Source: Lycorma delicatula (Eukaryota; Arthropoda; Insecta; Hemiptera; Fulgoridae). Taken from it: DNA of 64,000 nucleotides. Location of the stretch: positions 84,406,103 through 84,470,102 of the forward strand of contig NC_134461.1 of assembly GCF_047948215.1 (NCBI RefSeq), in the 5' to 3' direction. Below, one piece after another: positions 46,590 to 57,545 of the stretch. How positions within the stretch are numbered: position 1 is the first letter of the stretch; every line of letters starts with the position of its first letter. A program made the translations under genes and the position numbers. The notes below the pieces were generated by a model that had not been told where the DNA came from, made no database searches, and saw only the letters and a program-made list of their open reading frames with translations.

Positions 46590-47345
46590 CCCGCCTTTGT
46601 GGTTGCGGTCGCCACTCCACCCCCTCTGTATCTAGGCCTTTAGGGGCTTTAATGGAGGTCCTCTTCAACACTTCAGCAACAGACATCTTCCAGTCTCGAT
46701 CGCCTCAAGATAACCAAATTATTATATTTACTTAAATAGTCAGCAAATCTTCCATGACCGGAGAGGTGGTGGGAGTTATAATATTCCACCTCCACCACAT
46801 GCTCTCACCCCAACCATGGACAACACCAGTTTGCGTATCAAGCGGCGCGTCCAGGCGCCTGTCTGCGCAGAGTCCCATATTTCTTGCCATTCTCGGACTA
46901 AACGTTGGCCAGCCCCTTCTTTGTCCATTACTTCTTAAATACGCTTTCGTTGAGGGCCAGTAGCTGGATTGGTGCGACCTCCGCTAGGACTCCCACTGCC
47001 GTGGTAGAGACCGTCCTATACGCTGTAGTCATTTTCAAGTTGGCTCTTCTTTAGAGTGCGTTTCACTTTCTCACATTTTTCTGACTATTGAAACGAAAAA
47101 CCACGCGGGGACCGCATAAAGAACCACCGATGTCGCCGCAGACAGCAACAGCCTCCGCTTTGCTGCCAGCGGTCCCCATGTGCCACCCATCAGCCATCCC
47201 AGGAAGTTGATTACTTTCTCTCCCTTATCCGAAATTTCCTGAAGGTGCTGCCATACACCTAAGTATTTCACAAATGGCATCATTTCTGCTTGGTGACCCT
47301 CTACCAAGAAGTTGAATCGTCAAATTCTGCACCGTCCAACTACTG
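46590..47345 (-). pseudogene. R1-like LINE reverse transcriptase, C-terminal fragment
   Basis: Minus-strand frame 47307-47071 carries MPFVKYLGVWQHLQEISDKG, INFLGWLMGGTWGPLAAKRR and LLLSAATSVVLYAVPAWF. These blocks follow the catalytic box in R1/LOA-type reverse transcriptases (VKYLGVWLD..., GP...KRRLL..V..S..LYA.P.W). Further minus-strand pieces at 46980-47060 (YRTVSTTAVGVLAEVAPIQL-like after frame changes) continue into the terminal region; 46590-46900 is GC-rich and probably 3' sequence of the same element. The N-terminal part and endonuclease are not present. Confidence 0.78.
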
Positions 47346-47375
47346 CAAGCACCTGGGTCTCAAGATGGACGTCAA

Positions 47376-48290
47376 GTGGACAGAAATGAAGACGGTGATA
47401 TTACAATAATTTGGATGCTATTTCAAAAAAAAGGAAGAAAAATCAGAAATAAATGGAAAAGTTATATGAAAAAACATAACATAAATCCGAATGCGGTACC
47501 AATTTTTACAAGGACATCTACAATACCACTAAATAACAATAAATGCAAGAAGAAAGCATTTTCCACTTGCATCTGCATGTGCAGTTACAATACATAAATC
47601 ACAAGGAGGCACTTTTGATGAAATTGTTTATGAATATGACAAGAACCATTCTTTAGAATTAGTATGTGTAGCTTTGTCAAGAGTTACCTCTATAGAACGG
47701 TTATATATTGTAACAAAAGATAATAACCCAATATTTTATCATGGAAGAAATTCAACAAGAGGAATTCAAAAGGCTTGCATTGAATCCACTAATAACAATC
47801 AGTAAAACATTAAGTGATTTCCTTATGCAAAGAAGAGGTTTATCTATATTGTTAATTTACTGTCAAAGTTTATGAGCACATGCACAAGATCTTAATGACT
47901 ATTGTTCAACAATCAAATGTACTAATATTATCAGAAACTCATATGAATAACGAACAACCTATAGATATTCCTAATTTTAATTGCATTATCAAATTAAAAA
48001 GATCACAAGTTTCAGCTGCTGGAGTGACTATTTATCATAATGCACAAGACACTACACATATAATGAGTTCTCATATGGACATTCATCTAAGACAAACATC
48101 AAATTTTGGCTTCAATGTATCTGAAATTTGAGAAATATGCGCAGCGCATCGCAAAGATTCCAATGAACAAATAATTTTGATAATAGCCGTATATATTTCA
48201 CCAAGAAATACTGTTCAACAAATTAAACAATTTTTACATACAAATTTGCTTATATATACTGAAGAAGAATCAAAATTACTAAATAATGTA
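47376..48290 (+). pseudogene. Helentron-type helicase C-terminus joined to endonuclease-like domain
   Basis: The plus strand reads KSYMKKHNINPNAVPIFTRT then STIPLNNN (47457 on); after a frameshift, ASACAVTIHKSQGGTFDEIV then YEYDK, LVCVALSRVTSIERLYIVTK and YHGRNSTRG (to about 47760). These are the last helicase blocks of a Helitron-group PIF1 helicase. Within about 100 bp the same strand continues with CQSL.AHAQDL, VLILSETHMNNEQPIDIPNF (47919 on), SAAGVTIYHNAQD and, past a TGA at 48129-48131, EICAAH and IIAVYISPRNTVQQIKQFL, which is an AP-endonuclease-like N-terminal half (catalytic Glu in SETHM). A helicase followed by an endonuclease is the domain order of Helentrons. It breaks off before the GDFN motif, in AT-rich sequence. 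Confidence 0.82.
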
Positions 48291-48299
48291 AATAGAAGA

Positions 48300-50100
48300 G
48301 AAATTAATAATGTAAAATAATATATTGTAAAATAATAATATAATGTAATAACATGTTATAAAAAAATAATACAATTCATTATTAAAATTAAAATGTTTCC
48401 AAGATTTATTTAATAAAGAAAATAAATTTAATTTTTATTGTCAAATTATTTAATTAAACATTACTTCATATTATAAAAAACATTTAATAAGGTGTCTAGT
48501 ATGTCATTCAAAATAAATAACCAAATGCATTGAAATCAGTAATAGAATAAAATATCATTATTAACCAATGATCGGTAATGATTGTTTGAAGTTTTCACTT
48601 CTGTCGGCCAGTCCCACAACTGCCACATTTTTTTCATTACTACTTTTTAGTCTCCAAGTTCTGCTGGCAGCAAAACTACTTTTTTTTTTGTTCTTTTTTG
48701 AAACTTTTTAATGCTTTTTTTTCAATTTTAAGGTAATTTTGATCTTTGTAATCTACACAGGGAAAATGCGCATTTCTCACTTATGATTGAAGAGGAGTAA
48801 TACGTTTTATTTACTAGCTCATAAGATTATGAATCAGAGTAATGTTGAATATAACAATTATATGAAATTTGAATTTCCGCCTCAGCCATAGAAAAAAAAT
48901 ACTTTCGTTCAATTTAATCAACTGAAACGACAATATCACAAACATGGATAATTCCATCACTAAGAAAATATGCACGTAAACGAGGTTACATAAGTTCAAG
49001 GGGCACTTTTTTTCACTTAGCAATTTATGGTCATCTTAGCAACTTTTGAAAATGTTGCTAAAATGTGTTATCAGGAGCAAACCTGTATGCAAAATTTCAG
49101 AGCGAATGGAAAAGCAGAAGCGCTTCAAAATTCAACTGAAAGGTTCTGTACCATGAAGCGAGTTAATATAAGAGTGGTAAAAGTAAATCTGCTTGCTCAC
49201 CTAAGTAAAAATATTATAATAGTAGACTTATTCCAGATTGCAGTGTTCAAGATTTCCTGTCAACTTTACTTAAATATGTCAACCCACTACTCTATTCTTC
49301 TTGATAATAAATTTAAATAAATATTTAAAATATAATTTTTGTATGGTTGCTATGTAAATTAACTTTATAAGTTTTATTGTTACATTAATAATAAATATTC
49401 ATTTTATTTTACTTTTTTGTTTCTAATTGGGTAAATGTGGAACATTACTTTTTGCTTACTTATAAAGTACAATTTCCATTTATAATATGTACAGTCTCAA
49501 CATCATTATGAAAAATTTCTGTACTAAAATCATTCATAAAGTTTCTGAATTTCTCTTTTACAGTTTTATTTAAAAGCAAATTTTATTGTAGTAATTTCAC
49601 AATAAAAGAAAAATTAAACCTTCCGGCAGTTATGTTTCAAGCCACTTCCAGTATTATCATATTCATCTTCTAATAAGGGTTGGTTTTTAGAGGATAGTCA
49701 CTTAAGTCATCAGACTAATTGTCAATCGCCTCAGGAAATTTAAGTTCCTGAAATCATTTATAGAAACCACTATTTGTCAGATAATAAATACCGTGTTTAC
49801 ACTGAACTTTTACTTTGTGTACGGATTTTTTTTCGTTTTAGTCTTAAACAGCAAAAGTAATTTTTTATAAATAAAACTGTTTCAGAAACGTCAGCACGAA
49901 GTAATAAATTTTAACAACAAAACATTTTCGTTCATTATTATTTTCATAGTAATCATTTCACTGACTGCATATTTCATATTATATTGAATATACTTTATAA
50001 TCAGTGTATATGAAGAAAACAGCAGGTTGTCCTATATCCAGAATTAACTGGCTAAAATTTAGTAAATTTTATTAAAATTTCATCTGATAATCATTTCGTC
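48300..50100. other. AT-rich intergenic stretch, nothing assigned
   Basis: The open frame at 49027-49320 (97 codons) looks more protein-like than average (Cys, Gln and charged residues), but I recognise no family and see no splice or promoter context. Elsewhere nothing is supported. Confidence 0.45.
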
Positions 50101-50113
50101 AAAAAAATTATAA

Positions 50114-50115
<2 letters not shown>

Positions 50116-50149
<34 letters not shown>
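50116..50149. repeat. (AT)n microsatellite
   Basis: Uninterrupted TA dinucleotide run. Confidence 0.95.
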
Positions 50150-50152
<3 letters not shown>

Positions 50153-51204
50153 AACCAAAGGCTATAACTGCAATAATTTCCTCTTATATCAAAATGAGCT
50201 AATAAATGATTTATCAAAACTCTTCATTTTTTAATTGATTATTTCATTCATGATTATTTCATTCTGAAAAAAGGGGGAGACTAACCAAAATATGTTGTCT
50301 TTAGAACTGACAATAGGAAGTTTATACTTGGTCAGTTTATTTAACTTACAGTGAAGAATACTTTTCTGAATTTTCAGATAATTATGTTCATTATAACTCG
50401 TAAAATAGGGGTTGGAGTGAAAAAACAGTTCCCGACAAGAATAAATTTATTTCATGTGTTACTCTAAAGATAAAAACTCAGAAGAAATACCAAAATAAAG
50501 AGTCTAATGCCTTGTGTACACAAAAAATACATCTTGTAGAATTTTTGTTACAAATTTTTCAATTTTTAAACAAAAAATCATCCCCATTTTAATTTCAATT
50601 TCCTCTCATAATTATGTATACAAAAGGATTATCACATGCATGCACATGCATCTAGACAGATATTTTCTGTACAATGTAAAAAAAAAAAAAAACAATTCAT
50701 GTAGTTATCTCAGTTACAAATAAAGTTATTATTTTTCTAGTTTTAACGAAACAGAGAAATTAAAGTTTTCAGAAAACAGAGATTAAAGATTGCAATATAC
50801 CATAGCACCTGCCGATTATATCGCACGGTTTTAGCACTGTCATGAACTTCACAATGGCGTAACATGTAGGACGAAATATTAACTAAATAGAATAGAACAC
50901 GTGGTTTAAAATGGTAAAATATTCATTTTTCATTCGTGAGATACAAGCTATTGAATTTCGTATTTTACACGGATAAAATACAAAATATTGCCAAGCAAAC
51001 AGGCTTATATTTTATTTAATTAAAATGTTTGTGATCAACGGAGAAATAAATAATTACACAGCTAAAAAGAGCACATTCCATAGAATAAAAATCACTACAA
51101 AAAAAACTCTATAATTTTTTTTTCTGTATCAAAGGTAGACTTCCCCCTGAGAAAATTAAAATTAAACCGCTAAATACGTAGTATATATATGAAGTTATCA
51201 GTAT

Positions 51205-51680
51205 TCACTCTACTGGTTTGATGCTATTCATCATTTTTTTCTATTCTTCGCCAATTTTGTAATCCTATAATTGATGGTATAATATTAATGGTATTTTAAG
51301 GTATAAGGTATACCTTATACCTTTAATTATATATATTTCATTACATTTCAATGTTTGTTTTGCTCTTCTGAGTTTGGTTTTTGCGTGTTTCTCTTCAACT
51401 TAATTAAACTGTGATATCGTATTATATTGCCGTTAAATCTAGCTTGTCTCTTAAGCTGATCCTGCAACAACTTCTCATACGTCTTAAGATTTCTTCATTT
51501 TAAATTTTTATCTACCGGTCGGATTTTCACCATCCTTCTGTAATACCAAATTTCATAGCCTTCTATTATTTCCTTGATGTTTGTCCTATTGTCTAGTTTA
51601 TATTTTTCTCAGGTAGCCTACTACAATCTAAATAAGACTTTTCACGAATCTTACCATACTTGGTTTTGCTTGAAATATCT
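51205..51680 (-). pseudogene. Decayed RTE-related LINE 3' fragment
   Basis: The minus strand encodes KEIIEGYEIWYYRRMVKIRP then VDKN (51575 down), the equivalent of EAFEMWCYRRMLKIRWVDKV in LINE copy B. It ends near 51205-51240 with a relic of the ATAGCATCAAACCAGTAGAG 3' terminus, matching GAGCTGCATCAAACCAGTC at 43062. It is much more diverged than the 25.9, 36.4 and 39.9 kb copies, so it is probably an older subfamily. A 26-bp perfect palindrome lies inside at 51298-51323. Confidence 0.6.
51298..51323. repeat. Perfect 26-bp palindrome
   Basis: The half-site is AAGGTATAAGGTA followed directly by its reverse complement, with no loop. Confidence 0.95.
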
Positions 51681-51989
51681 TATTTCTTTTGCTTTTAATG
51701 TTTATTTTATTTCATACATTCTTTGTAATTTTATTACGTAAGTTACAAAACTTAATCGCTTGTTTCTTTGTAAATTGTGTTCCCTATCTTATGAGTAAAA
51801 TTAACTCCTCATTACACATTACCTTTTATCACTTTCGTTTTGGTTTTATTTGTATTCAAAGTAAATTTCTTAGCGAAAAAATACATTTATTTATTAATTT
51901 TTTTTTAATTTTTACAAAAAGAATAATAAATCAGTGAACGATAAAATTTTCTCTTATTGGATATTTACTTCAAATTCCAAAATCTTTTT

Positions 51990-52075
51990 TCTTCCAAATC
52001 TTCTTGATCACAGCACCCGGTCTGAAGTCGGTAGGACGTACCCACCCGGTAGGGTTTCTCTAGCGAAGAGTAACA
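51990..52075 (-). repeat. LINE-associated repeat Z (minus copy)
   Basis: On the minus strand it reads CCTACCGGGTGGGTACGTCC, CGACTTCAGACCGGGTGC, TGTGATCAAGAAGA. The same words occur in the plus orientation at 54310-54440, and CTACCGGGTATGTCCTACCC is at 52349. I take it as untranslated sequence of the R1-like element beside it, but this is inference. Confidence 0.6.
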
Positions 52076-52389
52076 CAACTACATTTTACTTAAAGGAGAA
52101 AATTAATTATTTTAACATATATTAGTAAATTTACTTAATTTTAGTGGTTTAAATGTTAAATTTCAATAATCAATGTATTTTTTAATAGCAATTTGTTATT
52201 TTAACTAAAAATTTATTGATATTCTAATGAGTTTTAAATCTTAGATTGTACCTTCTCAAATGTTAAGTTAAGTAGTATTTTTTAGGGTTGAACGAAAATG
52301 TGTGTTCTTAAGTGACTTCGACAGGATACTTCCGGGTTGGTACAGCCTACCGGGTATGTCCTACCCACCCGGAATTACCTATAAAGACT

Positions 52390-52850
52390 ATTTGTCTTCT
52401 GCCCACTTTGGGCAAACTATAAGAGAAATTATTAGCTGAGAGAATCTGGTCCGAATTAAATACGACGGGGGGGGGGGGGTCTTTCGGCAGCCCAATATGG
52501 ATTTATAAAGGACAGATCCACTGTGATCTAACTTCATCCACTCTCTTCGTAGAGTGGTGAATTGGATAGAGACGAGCAGGGTAGGCACCAGGAGGACCAG
52601 AAAGATTCTCTTGATGATCCTCCTGGATACCCGCAATGCTTTTAATAGCACTCCTTGGGAGGTGATGAAAGAATTGCATGACAGAAATATCAGTTCATAT
52701 CTGAGAGTGACTATAAGAGATTTCCTCTTTGACAGAGAACTACTCGTGATGACTGAGGAGGATGAAGTTAGGATCCAGATGAGAGGGGCGTGCAGCAGGG
52801 ATCTGTTCCGATATGTGTTGACGATATAGTCGGGTCCGGCTCATCCTCCG
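52390..52850 (+). pseudogene. R1-like LINE reverse transcriptase fragment
   Basis: The plus strand encodes relics of ERIWSELNTTGG, LSAAQYGFIKDRSTV (fingers block, 52438-52520, broken by a run of 13 G's at about 52466) and, in another frame, ILLMILLDTRNAFNSTPWEV (motif A, about 52608-52670; the catalytic Asp of LDxRNAFNS is present), SSYLRVTIRDFLFDREL and the start of motif B, GACSRDLF (usually GVPQGSVLGP). Motif C is lost; the sequence passes at about 52830 into GC-rich non-coding sequence with GAGTCCCGGTTCCTGG and GGGGGCCCAGGAACG. Several stops. This RNAFNSxPW block separates it from the RTE copies. Confidence 0.8.
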
Positions 52851-53140
52851 CCAACGATTTGAGGCAGGCAAGATGGGGTATTAAATCAAAATGTACAGAC
52901 CGAGTCCCGGTTCCTGGAGGGGGCCCAGGAACGATATATGGCTAACCTCGCATCTGACGATTAGAGGCAGGCAAATGCGGAACAGAAATAAATTAAGAAG
53001 TAAAATATCCAACCGGCGGGCTGATCTGCCGTTCCGGATATTATGCCGGCGGGCAGGAAGTCTCGTTTGAGTTACAAGGACACTCATCTCAGCTGAGTCA
53101 TGCTTAACTGCAGATCCAACCCAGGCGAGTAGGGGAGAAA
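52851..53140 (+). other. GC-rich non-coding stretch, probably LINE 3' sequence
   Basis: Clearly richer in G and C than the neighbourhood, with repeated GATTTGAGGCAGGCAAGATG/GATTAGAGGCAGGCAAATG phrases (52855 and 52960) and inverted words (CCGGTTCCTGGAGGGGGCCC). It follows the R1-like reverse transcriptase without a boundary. I read it as part of that element. Confidence 0.5.
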
Positions 53141-53199
53141 AAAAGAATTACCTCCTGTGGACTTAAATTGAGAATTAGCAGCCAGTGTAACAGATTTAC

Positions 53200-53770
53200 A
53201 CATGACAAATGTTAGACAACGATTTCTTACAACTGAAAAAGCTCATCAGCCAGCTGAAAAGCAATGTGCAAAAAAAGGCTCGTATGGGCCAAAGCTCATA
53301 CTAACTAAACCAAAGAAAAGAAAAATGTTATGTTTTAAGACCGAGTCATATTTATATGTTCAGGGATAAACGGTTCCATATGTTAAAAAATCATCAAATG
53401 AAAATAAATCACTGGCTCATATCCAACAATCAGTTAAAAATTCCCAGAATAGTATTTTGGGGTTGTTTCACATTTGAAGGTCTTATTTTATTACTTCCAG
53501 CAAATTGTATGTTGAAAAGTTATGAATATTTCAAGATTCTGAAGGAAATCGTTGGGACACAACTTCAAAACAAATTCCTACAAAGCAATGGAATGTTCCA
53601 ACATGATTTGGCATCCCACCATACTGCCAAAAATGTGGAAAAATTTCTCAATAAATGAAACATTAAAGCAGCCCGTGGCCAGGCAACTTTCCACAACTAA
53701 ACCCGATTGAAAATCTTTGGACAATTGTCAAAAACAACTCTCAAAAATGAATTACACTAGATAAATTTAC
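53200..53770 (+). pseudogene. Tc1-type transposase pseudogene
   Basis: From 53200 the plus strand reads TNVRQRFLTTEKAHQPAEKQ, YGPKLILTKPKKRKMLCFKT (the FSDE region: first catalytic Asp replaced), YLYVQG, then frame 53356-53658 with PRIVFWGCFTFEGLILLLPA, MLKSYEYFKILKEIVGTQLQ, GMFQHDLASHHTAKNVEKFL (second catalytic Asp present in QHD) and, after a frame change, NPIENLWTIVKNN (third catalytic Glu present). The block order and N34-type spacing fit Tc1 (DD34E). The N-terminal DNA-binding part is mostly lost and no inverted terminal repeats were identified. It is flanked on both sides by sequence of the R1-like LINE, so it probably inserted into it. Confidence 0.87.
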
Positions 53771-53804
53771 TTATTAAAGCTTGGCTTTATTACAAAATTG
53801 ACTC

Positions 53805-53985
53805 CTGGTGGATTCGCTTAATTGCGAATCCGCCTCGGGAGGGGAATTGTTGAGGCAGGATGTTTAGTCGGTAGGACACACGCACACATACGCGCTTCTA
53901 ATAACATCTTGCGGAACCTGTTAACGAGTCCGACACTTCGACTGTAAATGAGATTCCTCCGACTCTCCAAAACAAAACAAAAAAG
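53805..53985 (+). mobile_element. R1-like LINE 3' end (probable)
   Basis: GC-richer segment with GACTCCTGGTGGATTCGC, a small inverted GATTCGCTTAATTGCGAATC, GTCGGTAGGACACACGCACA, GAGTCCGACACTTCGACTG, GATTCCTCCGACTCTCC and then an A/C-rich end. The style fits the 3' tail of R1/LOA-type LINEs, and the GTCGGTAGGAC word recurs in repeat Z. Assignment to the reverse transcriptase at 52.4 kb is inference. Confidence 0.5.
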
Positions 53986-54309
53986 TTCTTTATGATGTTA
54001 GTTAGTTATACAACTTTCAAAATCATTTATATATCTATTTTATTAAACAGAATTAGGTTGATAATTTATGATCTACAAGTTTTCATGCGACGTAGAAGTA
54101 ATTGAAAAATTATGAAAGTAAAAGAAAAGTTTAATTAAGCATTAATGTGATAAACAAATTAATTTTAAGGCTAATAATAAATATATCTATTATACATAAT
54201 CGAATGTTCCATTGTAGAGGTTTGAAACATAAAGAAGAGAATTCCAAAAAATAAGGAAAAATTAGAAGAACTGCTGTACACAGAAGTTGAAAATTTTTGT
54301 TCTTAAATG

Positions 54310-54440
54310 TCACTGCTATCGGGTGGGTACTTCCTATCAAGTACCTCTTTCCGGGTGTTGTGATCAAGAAGACAGCATCCGGGAAGCACGCCCTTGGTCT
54401 ATTCCATGTGATGAAACTCCCGGCATGCAATTTTTGAGTT
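54310..54440 (+). repeat. LINE-associated repeat Z (plus copy)
   Basis: TCGGGTGGGTACTTCCTATC, CTTTCCGGGTGTTGTGATCA then AGAAGACAGC match the minus copy at 51990-52075. The open frame over it (54287-54487) is chance. With the minus copy it brackets the R1-like and Tc1 relics in inverted orientation. Confidence 0.6.
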
Positions 54441-54489
54441 TGGGGACGGCGTTACGCGCTGTCCCTGCATATAAAAGCAAACTATAGAA

Positions 54490-55600
54490 ACCTGCATTTA
54501 TTAACAAGATATAAAAAATCAATCACCTCAAAACACATACACAAAACTGAGAAAAACTAAAAAGAGTTAGAGTTAGCATAAATGAGCGTAAAGTAGTGCC
54601 GCTGTCATACGTATCGAATATAACCAATGTTTCAATCTTTAAAAATTAACATTTTCCTCATCCCCAGAAGAATCGTAGCGTCACGTCAGCGTACTAAAAT
54701 AAAATGTCAATTCTGATTTTTCTCTTAAAATAAAAAGTTCTGTAATTTTACTTATTAATTAACTGAAATTAAACCATCTTTAATTAATTAATATTCCATT
54801 ACAAGTCATAATGAACGGGCACGAATATAAAGCTACAAGAGATTTTTGATTTTTGATTGAAAAGCGGATAATAAGAAACTATATTTTACGAAAATTTAAT
54901 AAATTGTGTTGGTGTTTAGGTAGAGAAATTGCAAAGTAGCAGAATAAACAAGTAAACTATTCAAGTAGAAAATAAATTTATTGGTGTATAACCAAATAAA
55001 ATAATTAGAAAGGAAATTCTTCATATTTGTGTAAACGGTCAGCGCGTTGAGGTAGAAAAACTTACGACTATAAGAAAGCAAAAAGGAAAGAAATAAACGC
55101 GGTGTTACAGGACGAAGATGAAAATCCACAAATTATAAAGGATGAAGTTTTAAGAAGTGAAATTTACAGCAGAATCTTGTACAGTTCTATAAGCTCCGTG
55201 CCCGAATTAAGACGACCAGTTTTAATTAATTTGATAACAGCATGATGTAGAGAATAAAACCGATAGAGGAAGACTAGTTCGGATAATATAAAATGAATAA
55301 CTGAGAACGTAGGATGTAGTAAAATATGGAGCGTGTACCAAAAAATATGACTCGATTTCAAATAAACATATTTCATAACAAAAATGTGTTACAATTACAA
55401 GACGATTGTGATAGACGAGGGTCTATCACAAACACCAATTTATTCCATTAATTTGAATGTACGGTTTGTCAGGATACATGCATCAAAACTTTACTTTCTT
55501 TGAAGTTGAATGAATTTTTGTACTCTAATTTGGTAATTTGATTATATAAGGATATTTAAATTTGATTTTATAAGGATATTTAACAAATTTCCAAACCGGA
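54490..55600. other. Intergenic stretch, nothing assigned
   Basis: A plus-strand stretch around 55080-55240 gives protein-like translation (EVLRSEIYSRILYSSISSVP then ELRRPV) without recognisable family. The minus frames there are its shadows. Confidence 0.4.
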
Positions 55601-55699
55601 TTTAGGGATGGGGAATATTTAGTATTACTAAACAGTTGGTTATATACATATCCGATCTTTGGGTGGATTTTTAACCTACTCTATCAGTGGTGCAAAGGA

Positions 55700-56030
55700 G
55701 TTTTCTTATTTTTACTTTCCCACCTAGCGCTACAGCAGAGCTATAGTTATAAAAGGGAAAGTATGGTAATCGGTCCAATTTGGGCAAATGCATTTTCAAA
55801 GGTTCTTTACGTTTTGATATCTAAGGAATCCAAAAACCCGGATGGAAATTTTCCGGATGTAGGTGTATGTGTTTGATGTCGCAACCTAAATCACCTTATA
55901 TCTCCAGAACTACTCGACAAATTTTTACCAAAATTGGTTAGATTACTTCTATACGTAGGACATTGATGTCATTAAATTTTCAACTTAAAGGTCAAGGGAA
56001 TGAGGCAGTAGAGCAAGGGCGGTCTTATTT
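55700..56030 (+). repeat. Unclassified interspersed repeat X
   Basis: CACCTAGCGCTACAGCAGAG, GGGAAAGTATGGTAATCGGT, then ATATCTCCAGAACTACTCGA and TTTTTACCAAAATTGGTTAG. The '...TCTCCAGAACTACTCGACxxATTTTTACCAAAATTGG' order is widespread in insect repeats. It is the longest copy in the window. Confidence 0.55.
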
Positions 56031-56570
56031 TTCTTAGGCACATTTGTTAATAATTAAAAAATATTAAAAACATTTTTGCAAAATTGTACCTCCACTTCAA
56101 AAATGCTCTAAATAAACTAGTGGCTAAGTGGGTATATTGCGTCATTAGTATCCCCTCTCACCACAAGGTGCGCTAGTGTAGCACTGACGTACAACTGCTA
56201 TAGTCGTCCGCTATGTTGTGACGTCAGAGGTAACCAGTAGAATTAAATAAATTAATATTTCAAGTGTAAAAAAGTATTTTAAAGTGGCCGGTAAATACCG
56301 TTACACCCGCGAAATGAACGATATGTGCGCGCGGTTCAGTTAGAATCATTTAATTAAATAAACAAAAAAATATTATATTTAAATAAAATGACAAATATTT
56401 TAAATTTCGTTGTGTGTGTAAACCGTGGATTAGGAAAAAGCCCCGTGGCGGAAAAGTCCTGTTTTACTCTGATGCATATACGTTACGAATATTTAAACTG
56501 CATTATGAATAGAGAGATGCTATTCATTTTTCTGGAAGGTTCAAGGGAAACCGTGGTAAAGCCTATTATG

Positions 56571-56624
56571 AGAGAAAAAGTTTCATATATATATATATAT
56601 ATATATATATGAAACTTTTCTCTT

Positions 56625-56682
<58 letters not shown>

Positions 56683-56692
56683 CATATATATA
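56571..56692. repeat. Compound (TA)n-(TC)n-(TA)n microsatellite with hairpin
   Basis: AGAGAAAAAGTTTCATAT and its near-complement ATATGAAACTTTTCTCT flank a (TA)n loop; then a (TC)n run and a second (TA)n run follow. The reading frames through it are artefacts. Confidence 0.93.
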
Positions 56693-56984
56693 GTGCAAGT
56701 GCGTGTCTGTGTATAGTGAAGTTAGTATGTTCGCATCTATTCTATATTAACTTTAATAACAATAAAACTACATTAGTACAGTTCAAAAAATAACCACAAC
56801 AATATAAAATTAAATATTATTTAATGATTCACATAATTTAATTTTTACATTTAACACAGTTTAACATTAGTTTATTCAGATATTTCGAGTTGCTCAGAAT
56901 TTTCTAATACTCATTTTTCACTGTACGAGGCTGTTGACTAGGATCGTGTTACAGGTGATGAAAATTAAATCCACCTAATGTAAG

Positions 56985-57250
56985 TACTCCAAATGCCAAA
57001 TGCACATTCAGTGTTGCTTTTTTATTAAATTGAATTAATAAATTTTGAAATATCTGCAGGAGGTTTGACTTTGACTCTTGGCTGTGGTGCCCATGTATTT
57101 TAAAAATCAAATTTTTACAAATATATTTTGAAATGTTTGCAGGAGTTGACCGTTGACACTTGGTTGTTGAAGTGTACATACATAAAGAAAGATGTTATAA
57201 CATTTTTGGATCATGTTGGCTGTTGTCTGTTGATGACTCTTGGCTGTTGG
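56985..57250. repeat. Imperfect direct repeat, about 90-100 bp units
   Basis: TTTTGAAATATCTGCAGGAG...TTGACTCTTGGCTG (57043-57083) recurs as TTTTGAAATGTTTGCAGGAG...TTGACACTTGGTTG (57126-57167), and the ACTCTTGGCTGTTG phrase again at 57236. Probably a decayed tandem repeat. Confidence 0.65.
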
Positions 57251-57394
57251 AAGTGTACATGACATTTTTTAATCGTTTTACAAACCATAAATTCCAGATT
57301 TCCAATTTTTTTTTTTTTTTACTAATAATTTACGTTGAGGTGTTAAAAATATTGAGGTTTTAAAATGAGAGATTATTTTGACTTTTCTTTGATT

Positions 57395-57545
57395 TTATTG
57401 TTGATCGTTTTTTTTTCTTTAATAAATGTAAATAAATAATAAAAAATAAAATAAATTAAAAAAAATAATTAAAAATAAAGAAAATTTAAAAGAAAAAAAA
57501 AATAAAAAATAATAAAAGAAAAAAAATATAAAAAAAAAGATTTTT
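57395..57545. repeat. A/T-only low-complexity tract
   Basis: About 150 bp almost entirely A and T with long A runs; no other content. Confidence 0.9.

Noticed and set aside
49027..49320. A 97-codon gene
   Set aside because: It is protein-like in parts but has no family resemblance, no splice or promoter context, and lies in gene-free repeat-rich DNA.
56388..56698. Open frames with poly-(YI) stretches
   Set aside because: They are translations of (TA)n and (TC)n microsatellites.
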